NCBI GenBank assembly: GCA_947479075.1
Contig: CANJZR010000085.1
Span: 1 to 10,494 of the forward strand
Length of the DNA: 10,494 nt
Source: Planctomycetaceae bacterium
Lineage (GTDB): Bacteria > Planctomycetota > Planctomycetia > Planctomycetales > Planctomycetaceae
Direction: 5' to 3'
Part shown: in pieces, positions 1 through 7,336 of the stretch
How positions within the stretch are numbered: position 1 is the first letter of the stretch
Layout: every line of letters starts with the position of its first letter
Notes under the pieces: generated by a model
Database searches by the model: none
The model's input: only the letters and a program-made list of their open reading frames with translations
Told to the model about the DNA's origin: nothing
Translations under genes and position numbers: made by a program

Positions 1-50
1 GTCCGCTGAACCTCTTCCCCGTTGAGTCTGGTGGGAGGTTCGCGGTGTTT

Positions 51-1406
51 CTACACCAGCAGCTCCTGCACCACTTCCCCGATCGGGACGAGTGGGTGTG
101 GGCGGTTGAGGTTGTCGTAGAGGAGTGTCTCGGTGGAAATGCCGAGAGCGGTGTACAGCGTGGCGATGATGTCGCCGGGGATCAGTGGGTTATCGGCAGG
201 GTAAGCTCCGATGTTGTCGCTGGCTCCGTGGATCAGGCCTGGCTTGAAGCCGCCGCCGATCAGCTGCAGCGAGTAGCACCAGTTCCAGTGATCGCGGCCC
301 GCAGCTGGGTTGACCTTGGGAGAGCGGCCGAAGTCGCCGAGAATCGCGACAACTGTCCGTTCGAGCATCCCGCGATCGGCCAAGTCTTGAATCAGGCTCG
401 ATGCGGCGAGGTCAAGTTGTGGCAGCAGTTCGCCACGCAGCTTCGTGAAATTCCCACCGTGAGTGTCCCAGGTCGCATTCGCGTCGGGAGCCCATGAGAC
501 GGTGACCAGACGCGTCCCGGCCTCGATAAGGCGCCGGGCGAGCAGCGTGCTTTGCCCATAGATATTGCGGCCATATCGGTCGCGCACGGCATCAGATTCA
601 TCCTGCAGCCGGAAGGCCTGCTGGGTTTGATTGGAGTTCAGCAGGTCGAACGCCCGCTCCTGGAACCGGCTCATCTGCAGCGAGGAGGCGGGTGCTGCAT
701 CGGTGGTTGGGCGTCTTTCGAGTGATGAGAACAGATGCTCGCGTCCCGCCAGTCGTGCCGCAGTGATGTCGCCGGTTAGTGATAACTCGGGGATGGTGAA
801 GTCCGGTGCATTCGGGTCGCGTGTGATAAACAGCGGATCGGTCGCCCGTCCCAGATAGCCTCCGAAGAAGCCCGGTTGCGGGGGGCCACCGGCGCCCTCT
901 TTGGTGATGTAAGGCAAATGCACGAACGGAACCACGGGTTTGGTCGGCGGCCGCAGCTTCCCCAGAACGCTTCCCGGTGATGGATTGTCGGTCGGGCGAG
1001 TGCCTCCCCCGTTCTCACCGCGGTCATGCCCGGTCAAAGCACAATACACCGCAGCTGCGTGCGCATTGTTGACGCTATGGTGCATCGAGCGCACGATCGT
1101 CGATCGGTGAGCATGCTTGGCCAGCCCGGGCAGCAGTTCGCACATGCGATACCCGGGCAGCGAGGTCTCGATCGATTTGAACTCACCACGCACTTCCACA
1201 GGGGCATCGGGCTTCATGTCCCACATATCGAGATGGCTCGGTCCGCCATCCAGGAACAACAGGATGCATGCGTCTGCCTTGGGAGTCAGTCCACCAGGAG
1301 CCGCCTCGCGCGCCGCCAGCCACCGCGGCAACGTCAACCCCGCCGCCCCCAGCGCCCCCGCCGTCAAACACCCGCGCCGGGTCATGTTCCAATTCAGTGA
1401 CTGCAT
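51..1406 (-). CDS. DUF1501 family protein, Tat-exported
   Basis: This is a 451-residue protein of the DUF1501 family, which is massively expanded in planctomycetes, related to the sulfatase/alkaline phosphatase fold, and of unknown reaction. The start at 1406 is chosen because GGAG lies 7 nt upstream and the protein then opens directly on a twin-arginine signal (RR at residues 10-11, MTRRGCLTAG, then a hydrophobic stretch to about residue 32). The frame stays open to 1568, but that would bury the signal peptide. Family blocks seen: FLDGGPSHLDMWDMKP (51-66), RYGRNIYGQ (277-285), WDTHGGNF (313-320), GDFGRSPKVN (357-366; many relatives have GEFGRTPK) and GRDHW (370-374). Asp and His in these blocks are plausible metal ligands by family analogy. 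The gene is the first of its transcript and diverges from the RidA-like gene. A PSD1 (DUF1549/DUF1553) gene, the usual partner, is not upstream; the downstream side lies outside the window. Family call sure, function unknown. Confidence 0.93.
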   Translation of the reverse strand: MQSLNWNMTRRGCLTAGALGAAGLTLPRWLAAREAAPGGLTPKADACILLFLDGGPSHLDMWDMKPDAPVEVRGEFKSIETSLPGYRMCELLPGLAKHAHRSTIVRSMHHSVNNAHAAAVYCALTGHDRGENGGGTRPTDNPSPGSVLGKLRPPTKPVVPFVHLPYITKEGAGGPPQPGFFGGYLGRATDPLFITRDPNAPDFTIPELSLTGDITAARLAGREHLFSSLERRPTTDAAPASSLQMSRFQERAFDLLNSNQTQQAFRLQDESDAVRDRYGRNIYGQSTLLARRLIEAGTRLVTVSWAPDANATWDTHGGNFTKLRGELLPQLDLAASSLIQDLADRGMLERTVVAILGDFGRSPKVNPAAGRDHWNWCYSLQLIGGGFKPGLIHGASDNIGAYPADNPLIPGDIIATLYTALGISTETLLYDNLNRPHPLVPIGEVVQELLV

Positions 1407-1554
1407 CGCAAGACTCCACCAGAATTCATCAAGATGGATAAGTCTAGCTTTATTTGAGGCCGTTGGCCAAGTCGAGGTAGATCCAATGAACCAGTTATTG
1501 AGAGATGGTCGTTCAATATCTCCTCTCTTTTCGATGTCCAAACTTAGTTTGAGG

Positions 1555-1571
1555 CAGATGCATGCCATCTG
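1555..1571. repeat. Short inverted repeat in the divergent intergenic region
   Basis: CAGATG (1555-1560) and CATCTG (1566-1571) form a perfect 6-bp inverted repeat around CATGC. It lies just left of the candidate rightward promoter and upstream of the DUF1501 gene, so it could be an operator for either gene. A repeat this short can easily arise by chance. Nothing else was seen in the 269-nt gap at 1407-1675 apart from this and the promoter candidate. Confidence 0.25.
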
Positions 1572-1578
1572 TTCACAT

Positions 1579-1607
1579 TTGACGAATCAATTGTTGAAGT
1601 TGATATT
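1579..1607 (+). promoter_or_regulatory. Candidate sigma70-like promoter for the RidA-like gene
   Basis: TTGACG (1579-1584) and GATATT (1602-1607) are separated by 17 nt. They match the housekeeping -35 and -10 boxes at five and four of six positions. Transcription would start near 1614, leaving a leader of about 60 nt before the ATG at 1676. This is a by-eye match only, in an A/T-richer stretch between divergent genes. Confidence 0.35.
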
Positions 1608-1675
1608 CACGATCCCGACTGAAGATCAGCAAGAATGCGATTTCAGCCAGTACACTTCACAGAAAGTACACCTGC

Positions 1676-2020
1676 ATGTCCTCGATTGAACGTCACGGAG
1701 TCACGCGTCGCTGGTCGGATGCGGTGGTGCATAATGGGGTGGCTTACTTTGTCGAGATTGCGGACGACCCTGCGCAAGATATGCGGGGACAGGTGGCTCA
1801 GATTCTGTCGCAGATCGACGCCCGGCTGACGCTGGTGGGGAGTGACCGTCAGAAGCTGTTGCAGGTGTTGATCTATGTGACCGACCTGCAGGACACCCCG
1901 ATCCTCAATGAGCAGTGGGACGTATGGGTGCCCGAGGGACATGCTCCGGCCCGCGCGTGCGTGCAGACCGGACTCGGGAAGGGGTACCTGATCGAGATGG
2001 TGATCACAGCTGCGGTGTGA
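1676..2020 (+). CDS. RidA/YjgF superfamily protein, YoaB-like
   Basis: A 114-residue cytosolic protein with no signal peptide, the normal length for the trimeric Rid (YjgF/YER057c/UK114) superfamily. RidA itself hydrolyses reactive enamine/imine intermediates released by PLP enzymes; many paralogues have unproven substrates. The sequence tracks E. coli YoaB: RWSDAVVHNG near the N-terminus (12-21), QIDARLTLVGS (46-56), WDVWVPEGHAPAR (81-93) and the closing EMVITAAV (107-114). The substrate-carboxylate arginine of active Rid proteins is kept as R93, and E107 lies in the usual C-terminal strand, so deaminase-type activity is possible. The segment before the ATG at 1676 has no good Shine-Dalgarno (only AGAAAG about 15 nt upstream). 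The LamG/propeller gene follows after 78 nt without a clear terminator, so co-transcription is possible although no functional link is evident. Superfamily membership is firm; the substrate is unknown. Confidence 0.9.
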   Translation: MSSIERHGVTRRWSDAVVHNGVAYFVEIADDPAQDMRGQVAQILSQIDARLTLVGSDRQKLLQVLIYVTDLQDTPILNEQWDVWVPEGHAPARACVQTGLGKGYLIEMVITAAV

Positions 2021-2098
2021 ACCGTTTGTGGTTTAGTGTCGCTGGGACGGCACATGCGGTACAACAACGTGACATGACGTTCACTCTGGAGTATCACC

Positions 2099-3766
2099 AT
2101 GCTGCTGCGCCCATTCGTCGGACTTGTGACCCTGTTCGTGTTTTCCTCGGCCTTGTGCTCCGCCGAGCCGGAGGTGATTGCTCACTGGCCTCTCCAAAAC
2201 GGTGTGGAAGACATCACGGGGCACACACCCAAAGCCGAAGCCACCGCCGTGAAGTTCGAGGCGATCGGTCCGGCGGGGGCGCAGCGAACTGCAGCTCGAT
2301 TTGACGGGGAACATTCGATCATTCGCGTGCCGAACTCCCCAGCCCTGAAGCTTGGGGCCGATCCGTTTTCGGTCTCGGCGTGGGTCTATACTGATGGCTC
2401 GACGACCGATGTGCCGGGAGACATCCTCAGTCAGTATGACCCAGCCACCCGGACCGGCTTTCACCTGGGGCTGTACACCCACGGCGGTGTCACCAACTCC
2501 CAGTCGAACAGCCGCCAGTTGCACTTTGGCATCGACCAGGGGCAGATCGAGCCCGATTTCACCGACCATGGACGCCTGGGGAACGCGGTGTATGTGTTCT
2601 CGCTCTGTGTGCATCAGGGGAAGCTCTATGCGTCGACCTGTCATGCCGGAGAGACCGAAGCGGGACGTGTATTTCGCTTTGAAGGTGGAGACAAATGGAC
2701 CGATCTGGGAAGCCCGGACAAGGCCAACGCCATCTCCGCGATGGCCACTCACAATGGCGAGCTGTACGTCGCCAGCTGTAAGTATCGCCTGTCGGGGTCC
2801 GCGCTCAGTGATTCCGAAAACCTGAACCCGGGCGGCTCGGTCTTTCGTCTGGGGCCCGATGACAAGTGGATTCCCTGTGGCAAACTCTCCGCGGAGACCT
2901 ACTCGATCGCCAGTCTGATCTCATTCAATGGGCAGCTCTACGCGGGTTCGCTCTACAAGCCTGCGGAGTTCTACCGCTATGAAGGTGGCGAGAAGTGGAC
3001 GCCGCTCGCGACGCCGAATGGCAAACGAGTGGAGGCACTCACGGTCTTCAACAATGGGCTCTATGCCAGCTGTTACGACGAAGGGCTGGTCTTCCGCTTC
3101 GACGGCAAGGAGTGGGCTCATGTCGGGACGATTCCAAACGCGACACAGACGTACGGGTTCTCGGTCCATCGAGGTCACCTCTATGTCAGCGAGTGGCCGC
3201 TGGCTCACGTTTACAAGTACCTGGGCGGGACAAATTGGGAGGACGTCGGTCGTCTGGGGATGGAACTAGAGACGATGCCGTTGGTTGTCTACAACGGCAA
3301 GATGTATGGCGGGACGTTGCCACTGGCTGAGGTCTACCGTTACGACGAGGGAACCCAGTGGACCCGCGTCGGCCGTGTCGATCACACCCCCGATGTGAAG
3401 TACCGCCGGGCCTGGTCGATGGCGGTGTATCAGGGACGGCTGTTCGTCGGGGCCCTGCCCTCCGGTCGTGTGTTGTCGATCGAAGCGGGCCGTAATGCCA
3501 CACACGATCACGAACTGTCCGCAGGCTGGCATCACGTTGCTGCCGTCCGTGGCACCGACCGACTGACGCTCTATGTCGATGGCCAGCAGGTCAGCGAGTC
3601 GGCATCGCTTAAGCCCGGAGAGTACAATCTGAATTCAGAGAAGCCGCTCGAGATTGGCTTTGGAGCTCAGGATTACTTCCACGGCGGGCTGTCCGATCTC
3701 AAAGTCTATCGCGGAGCTTTGTCCGCTCTGCAAATCGAGCAGCTGGCGAAACCCGTACAGCCATAA
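2099..3766 (+). CDS. Exported LamG-domain protein with an inserted beta-propeller
   Basis: A 555-residue exported protein. The ATG at 2099 has GGAG 7 nt upstream and opens a Sec signal peptide (residues 1-22, cleavage about ALCSA/EP). Residues 26-150 are the first part of a concanavalin A-like LamG/laminin_G_3 fold: AHWPLQNG, the FDGEHSIIRVPNS strand, FSVSAWVYT and LHFGIDQG. Residues 470-552 are its second part: WHHVAAVRG, LTLYVDGQQV, LEIGFG and LSDLKVYRGAL. Between them, residues about 165-461 hold seven degenerate repeats of the form x-NG-x-LY-(6-20 residues)-VYRY-x-GG-x-x-W-x-x-(V/L)G, which predicts a kelch/PQQ-like beta-propeller. Other LamG proteins bind carbohydrate or protein; no catalytic motif is seen, so a surface or periplasmic binding role is inferred. 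The gene runs convergently into the propeller protein at 3796, 29 nt away. Domain calls are firm, function is not. Confidence 0.85.
   Translation: MLLRPFVGLVTLFVFSSALCSAEPEVIAHWPLQNGVEDITGHTPKAEATAVKFEAIGPAGAQRTAARFDGEHSIIRVPNSPALKLGADPFSVSAWVYTDGSTTDVPGDILSQYDPATRTGFHLGLYTHGGVTNSQSNSRQLHFGIDQGQIEPDFTDHGRLGNAVYVFSLCVHQGKLYASTCHAGETEAGRVFRFEGGDKWTDLGSPDKANAISAMATHNGELYVASCKYRLSGSALSDSENLNPGGSVFRLGPDDKWIPCGKLSAETYSIASLISFNGQLYAGSLYKPAEFYRYEGGEKWTPLATPNGKRVEALTVFNNGLYASCYDEGLVFRFDGKEWAHVGTIPNATQTYGFSVHRGHLYVSEWPLAHVYKYLGGTNWEDVGRLGMELETMPLVVYNGKMYGGTLPLAEVYRYDEGTQWTRVGRVDHTPDVKYRRAWSMAVYQGRLFVGALPSGRVLSIEAGRNATHDHELSAGWHHVAAVRGTDRLTLYVDGQQVSESASLKPGEYNLNSEKPLEIGFGAQDYFHGGLSDLKVYRGALSALQIEQLAKPVQP
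2591..3481 (+). repeat. Seven protein-level propeller repeats inside the LamG gene
   Basis: The encoded repeats start near residues 165, 213, 270, 312, 352, 391 and 438 of the LamG protein. Each carries a strand with (N/Q)G-x-(L/M)(Y/F) and most carry a second strand such as VFRFEGGDKW, FYRYEGGEKW, VFRFDGKEW, VYKYLGGTNW or VYRYDEGTQW. The second unit has a longer loop (residues 226-246), and the seventh lacks the closing W-x-x-VG strand, which could be supplied from elsewhere to close the ring. The repeats are visible in the protein and are not near-identical in DNA, so this is an old domain, not a recent tandem duplication. Confidence 0.7.
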
Positions 3767-3795
3767 TCGGCTGACGGCTCGGTTGTGAACCATCT

Positions 3796-5292
3796 CTATT
3801 CGCGGAACTGAACGCTGAACAGATCCGCGTTGAGCAGCTCAATTTGCAATCGGATGTCCTGACCGGCGAGGGCGCTCACGTTGTCTCCATCGGCCCACGC
3901 GACGGTCCAGTCGAGCTGGTCGTCCGTGAGCGGTTGGCAATCGGAGACTCCGTGTTTCGCGATCGGGTGGCCGTTCTTATCGAGCAGTCCAATACGCACG
4001 TGGCCTCCCGGCTGAGCAGATGCGTTGACGACCAGTCGCTGGCCTTTGAACCGGATCAGTGGAGTGACCAGGTGGCCCACTGGCTTGGTGGGAGTGATCG
4101 AGACCAGTCGATCGCGTTTGGCAACCGCTCGTGAGATCACCCGGCGGTTCTTTGGATTGCTCAGCTGAGGCAGTTCGACCTCTTCGTGCTTGAGCGGCGA
4201 GCCACTGTAGTAGAACGACATCTCATCGCCGTTCAGCTGGCAGGCTCCATTCCCCATGTAGATGGAACCACTGTCAAATTCACCTGATTTGCCGAGTGGA
4301 ATGAACCGCTGGGTGTGGTCCGGTGACGTCCAGCTCTCCCCGTCGCGACTGACTGCCAGCCGGATATCGAGAGTATCCTCTTGGTGCCGGAAGAAGCTGG
4401 GGAACATCAGGTAGAGCCCCGGAACCCCCGGGTACTGCTGACAGGCGGGGTTATACAGGTCGCAGTTGGGCGGGTCGTCGGACTCCGCCTGCAGGACGCA
4501 ATGTTCAGTCAGCAGGGGGAAAGAATCGAAGCGAACGCTGGTGGTCCGGCCAATGGCTCGCCCGCCACGTCCACTGGTCCGACCGAAGAGAGAGTATTGC
4601 TGTTTCGCTTCGTCCCAGAAGCCGGAATACTGGCTGTCGGCAAAGACCAGGCAGATCGGCTTCGCGAGCCGGGTCCAGTGCAATCCGTCGGGAGAGGTCA
4701 TCCCGGCGACATAGTAAGGGCGCTCGCCGATGCCCTGGAACTGGCCCTGTGAGACGCACTTGTACCGCTCGCTGGCGGGGGCCTGGGGGTCGATAAAGAC
4801 ACAGTTGCCATGTACACGGGAGCGGTAGGTGTCGACACCGACCTGACGGAAGAGGATGTTGTTCTCAGAACTCCCCTGGTAGGAGACGAGACCCAGCTTG
4901 GGCTTGGTCCAGTGCACGCCATCGACCGATTCCGCATAGCAGAACGACGTATCGTCGGCAGTCGGCCAGCCGTCCACGTCGTAGCACTCGTACCACATCC
5001 GGTATTTTCCGCCGTCCTGAAGCACGCTGAACCAATTCAGAGTCGCACTCTCCCACGGGTGCTCGGAGACGATCAGCTGTTCTCCGGTCTTGCGTGGGGG
5101 ATGCAGCTTGAGTTCAACGCCCGATTTCTCGGCGATGAATCTGTCATCAACAAACAGGATGCTCTGTGAGCCGACATCAAGTGGCTTTGTAGCGGACGGA
5201 CTCTTGTCGTCCGCCATGAGGCGAGACTGCGAGACGAGACCTCCCAGCAGGAGGAGCAGCCCAAGGATGCTAGCGGAGTGTCGAGTCGGCAT
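3796..5292 (-). CDS. Exported glycosidase-like (GH43/GH32-type) beta-propeller protein
   Basis: A 498-residue exported protein. The ATG at 5292 is chosen over the upstream open frame (to 5376) because AGGA lies 4 nt before it and the protein then starts on a signal peptide (MPTRHSASILGLLLLLGG, cleavage about residue 27). After a short linker, ILFVDDRFI (45-53) and KYRMWYE (96-102) match a common planctomycete group resembling the five-bladed propeller of GH43/GH32/GH68 glycosidases. Three S-x-DG-x-x-W blade motifs occur at about 121-127, 199-206 and 315-321. Residues about 407-498 form a beta-rich C-terminal domain (PLIRFKGQRLVVNA onward) of beta-sandwich type. I cannot place a confident catalytic acid/base set, so it may be an active glycosidase or only a sugar-binding propeller. 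It lies 111 nt downstream of the SGNH hydrolase in the same direction, and convergent with the LamG gene. Confidence 0.75.
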   Translation of the reverse strand: MPTRHSASILGLLLLLGGLVSQSRLMADDKSPSATKPLDVGSQSILFVDDRFIAEKSGVELKLHPPRKTGEQLIVSEHPWESATLNWFSVLQDGGKYRMWYECYDVDGWPTADDTSFCYAESVDGVHWTKPKLGLVSYQGSSENNILFRQVGVDTYRSRVHGNCVFIDPQAPASERYKCVSQGQFQGIGERPYYVAGMTSPDGLHWTRLAKPICLVFADSQYSGFWDEAKQQYSLFGRTSGRGGRAIGRTTSVRFDSFPLLTEHCVLQAESDDPPNCDLYNPACQQYPGVPGLYLMFPSFFRHQEDTLDIRLAVSRDGESWTSPDHTQRFIPLGKSGEFDSGSIYMGNGACQLNGDEMSFYYSGSPLKHEEVELPQLSNPKNRRVISRAVAKRDRLVSITPTKPVGHLVTPLIRFKGQRLVVNASAQPGGHVRIGLLDKNGHPIAKHGVSDCQPLTDDQLDWTVAWADGDNVSALAGQDIRLQIELLNADLFSVQFRE

Positions 5293-5340
5293 GATTTCCT
5301 GCTCGCGAAAGAGAACGAGGCTTGATTTCCGCCACCAACC

Positions 5341-5371
5341 AGCGAGTGAGCCAACCGATGAGCCACTCGCT
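5341..5371 (-). repeat. Intercistronic hairpin between the SGNH and propeller genes
   Basis: AGCGAGTG (5341-5348) and CACTCGCT (5364-5371) form a perfect 8-bp stem with a 15-nt loop in the 111-nt gap after the SGNH stop codon. No T-run follows on the minus strand, so it is a poor intrinsic terminator. It could instead protect or process a shared transcript. Confidence 0.4.
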
Positions 5372-5403
5372 ATCACCGACTTTGGTCACAGCTGTGGGGG
5401 CGA

Positions 5404-6573
5404 CTACTTGTCGGCAGCAGGCTGTGTCGGCGGGAGCAGTAACGCTGAGATCACCTGGGCGTAGACTCGGTGTCCAAAGTCGTTGGGGTGGTTCACGCCG
5501 TTCCCCGTCTGGTCCCAGTCCTGTTTCAACCGCAGGAACCGTTCCCAGACCGATGTCACATCGGCGAGCGCGACACTTGGGGAAGTCAATTCGTTTAGCT
5601 TGTTACGGTATTGGCCGAACAACTCGTTCTTGAGGGTCACCCAGTTGTGATTCCCAAGCATCGTGGCCACGAGGATGAATTCACACTCGGGCTGCTTCTC
5701 GCGAATGTTGTCGATGGTTTGTTTGATCGCATCCTGAAATTCGACCGGGGGACGGCCTGCGGAGTCGTTCATGCCGAAGGCGATGATCACGAGGTCGGGG
5801 TTCGATTTCAGAACGGTATCGACCTGGGTGATCCCCCACGGGGCTGACATACCGCCCACGGATGGGTTGGCGAGTGTCACCGGGGAGCCCGATTGCTTCT
5901 CCAGGGTGATTCGTAACAGCTCCGGGTAGGCGGGCTGGTACGGAGCGGCGTCGAACATGCCAGAAGCATTGGCCCCCGCCGAGATGCTGTCCCCGAGGAC
6001 GACGATCGATAACGGTTCTTTGTTCTTCAGTTTGTGGATCGACCGCGGCAGGATGTTCTCATCGAACTTCGGCAGATCTCCTTTCCAGAGACCGGGGGCA
6101 TGGCGGTAGGTGATACACGTCTGCATCTCGGCGTATTCCAGCCGTCCACCGAACATGATCTCGCCCTGGCCATCGCGATGTGTGAGCTGATACTGCTGCG
6201 ACTTGGCCGGTCGTCGCAGCTCCTGCGGTGTATGAGCGGGGATTCGCGATCCGGTGGGCAGCACGATCTCGCGGGAGTCGGCCTTCCAGATGTAGTCCTT
6301 GCCGTTCTCATACGTCACATCGCCCGCTGAGTTGCGGACAGCCAGGATCTCCTGGATGGGAAAGAGGACCGCTGCTCGGGCCTCGCCGGTTTGTTCATCC
6401 TTAATGAACAGCACCGATTCGCCTTCGGTAACTTCTCCCTGCCAGAAGGGGCGAAGCAACTCCGGGCGATAGGCCCACTTCGATTCCTGGGCCAGGAGCT
6501 GCGAGAACGGCGACAGCCATAACGCCAATGCGAAAATGCCAAACCTGATCGAGCTGGACGTTGTGGTCATCAT
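5404..6573 (-). CDS. Exported SGNH/GDSL-family hydrolase with N-terminal accessory domain
   Basis: A 389-residue exported esterase-type hydrolase. The first of two adjacent ATGs (6573) is used because GGAG lies 10 nt upstream; a Sec signal peptide follows (residues 1-29, cut about LLAQ/ES). Residues about 31-185 are a beta-rich N-terminal region of the kind seen before SGNH domains in carbohydrate esterases. The catalytic domain starts at VVLGDSISAG (191-200), with nucleophile Ser196 in block I, Gly in NPSVGGMS (block II, about 240), GMND (267-270, block III, Asn269) and NHPND (361-365, block V, His362). The residue three before His362, usually Asp, is Gly359. SGNH enzymes deacylate sugars, lipids or other esters; here a carbohydrate O-acyl substrate is inferred from the neighbouring propeller protein, which may share its transcript. 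The family is firm; the substrate is not determined. Confidence 0.9.
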   Translation of the reverse strand: MMTTTSSSIRFGIFALALWLSPFSQLLAQESKWAYRPELLRPFWQGEVTEGESVLFIKDEQTGEARAAVLFPIQEILAVRNSAGDVTYENGKDYIWKADSREIVLPTGSRIPAHTPQELRRPAKSQQYQLTHRDGQGEIMFGGRLEYAEMQTCITYRHAPGLWKGDLPKFDENILPRSIHKLKNKEPLSIVVLGDSISAGANASGMFDAAPYQPAYPELLRITLEKQSGSPVTLANPSVGGMSAPWGITQVDTVLKSNPDLVIIAFGMNDSAGRPPVEFQDAIKQTIDNIREKQPECEFILVATMLGNHNWVTLKNELFGQYRNKLNELTSPSVALADVTSVWERFLRLKQDWDQTGNGVNHPNDFGHRVYAQVISALLLPPTQPAADK

Positions 6574-6713
6574 CGGTGTGGAACTCCAGAGAATGTGGGC
6601 TGTGCCGCGATAGGATCAGCTGCCAGAGAGAAGAGAATATCTTGAATAGCCACCGGGATGAACATCGCGAGGAGATCTCGGGGGATCACAGCGTGATTTT
6701 CGGGGAGGTCCAG

Positions 6714-6757
6714 AAAACAAAAAAGCCAGGTGACCGCAAATCTGTGGTCACCTGGCT
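6714..6757 (-). terminator. Strong intrinsic terminator after the DUF1559/lipoprotein genes
   Basis: A perfect 12-bp stem, AGCCAGGTGACC (6724-6735) with GGTCACCTGGCT (6746-6757), encloses a 10-nt loop. On the minus strand it is followed by TTTTTTGTTTT-type sequence (complement of 6714-6724). It starts 19 nt after the lipoprotein stop codon and so ends that unit. It also separates it from the SGNH gene, whose own promoter must lie within 6574-6713. Confidence 0.92.
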
Positions 6758-6776
6758 CGTGAAATTCAAGCAGAAG

Positions 6777-7250
6777 CTACTTCTTGAGCTCGATCTTGAC
6801 CTCAGTCTGAGGCTTGCCCGCCTCAACCTTGATATTGTACTCACTCTTCTTGGGGTTCTTGTACTTCCCCTTGAACAAATCTGGACCGATGTCTTCACCC
6901 TTGTCAACTTTGGGCATCAACTTAAAAGTGAGAGCGTAATTTCCAGACTCCAAACCATCACATTCAAGATTCGTCGTGAAGCAAAACTTGCCCTCTTTGT
7001 TTGTACGGCAATATCGCAAAATAGATCCTTGTGCCGCAGCCTCACTATTTGCATAGATGTATACGTGCTCAGCTGGGGAACCGTCTACAAGCACGACGCC
7101 GCTCAATGGAGTGGCTTCCACCAATTTTCCGCCAGACATACTTGCCAATCGTTCCTTGGACAAATCACCTTTCCCGTCTCCTCCACAGCCGGACAGAGTC
7201 ATGACAGCCAAAATGACAAGCAAAGAACAAAGACGCAAAGCCACGATCAT
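6777..7250 (-). CDS. Small lipoprotein with CarboxypepD_reg-like beta-sandwich
   Basis: A 157-residue lipoprotein. The ATG at 7250 is preferred (TCTGGAG 3 nt upstream) over the ATG at 7280, which has no ribosome binding site and would put ten extra polar residues before the signal sequence. Residues 1-21 form a type II signal peptide with the lipobox LSGC; Cys22 would be lipidated. Gly at +2 (GGDG) gives no obvious retention signal. The mature part starts with a short linker (to about residue 48). It then resembles a transthyretin/carboxypeptidase-regulatory fold: SGVVLVDGSPAEHVYIYA, TNKEGKFCFTT, LESGNYALTF and the final VEAGKPQTEVKIELKK. Lys-rich KGKYKNPKKSEYNIKV precedes the last strand. 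Such small lipoproteins commonly follow DUF1559 genes in planctomycetes; their role is unknown, probably structural in the envelope. Base composition looks lower in G+C than the genes at either end of the window. Confidence 0.85.
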   Translation of the reverse strand: MIVALRLCSLLVILAVMTLSGCGGDGKGDLSKERLASMSGGKLVEATPLSGVVLVDGSPAEHVYIYANSEAAAQGSILRYCRTNKEGKFCFTTNLECDGLESGNYALTFKLMPKVDKGEDIGPDLFKGKYKNPKKSEYNIKVEAGKPQTEVKIELKK

Positions 7251-7280
7251 CGTCTCCAGAAACGTCCAGTTTTCAATCAT

Positions 7281-7324
7281 GATTTAGAAATACGTACCGA
7301 GCCGGAATGACCCGACTCGGTACG
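7281..7324 (-). terminator. Candidate terminator/attenuator between DUF1559 and the lipoprotein gene
   Basis: CGTACCGAG (7293-7301) pairs perfectly with CTCGGTACG (7316-7324). Three further pairs form inside, after one mismatch. On the minus strand the hairpin is followed by the T-rich TATTTCTAAATC (complement of 7281-7292). That is weaker than a uniform U-tract, so partial read-through into the lipoprotein gene is plausible. Confidence 0.6.
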
Positions 7325-7336
7325 CAAATCAACAGC

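Noticed and set aside
8..41. 7-bp inverted repeat downstream of DUF1501, as a terminator
   Set aside because: 20-nt loop and no T-run on the minus strand; too weak to call so close to the window edge.
1407..1568. N-terminal extension of the DUF1501 protein to 1568
   Set aside because: Would place 54 residues before the Tat signal; the ATG at 1406 has a good Shine-Dalgarno.
2081..2752. 223-codon open frame on the minus strand
   Set aside because: Antisense to the signal peptide and LamG start of the plus-strand gene, with no family resemblance.
3758..3773. 5-bp hairpin over the stop codon of the LamG gene, as a terminator
   Set aside because: Short stem and no T-run on either strand.
6685..6697. 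ATCAC-AGC-GTGAT inverted repeat between the terminator and the SGNH gene
   Set aside because: Only 5 bp; too common by chance to call an operator.
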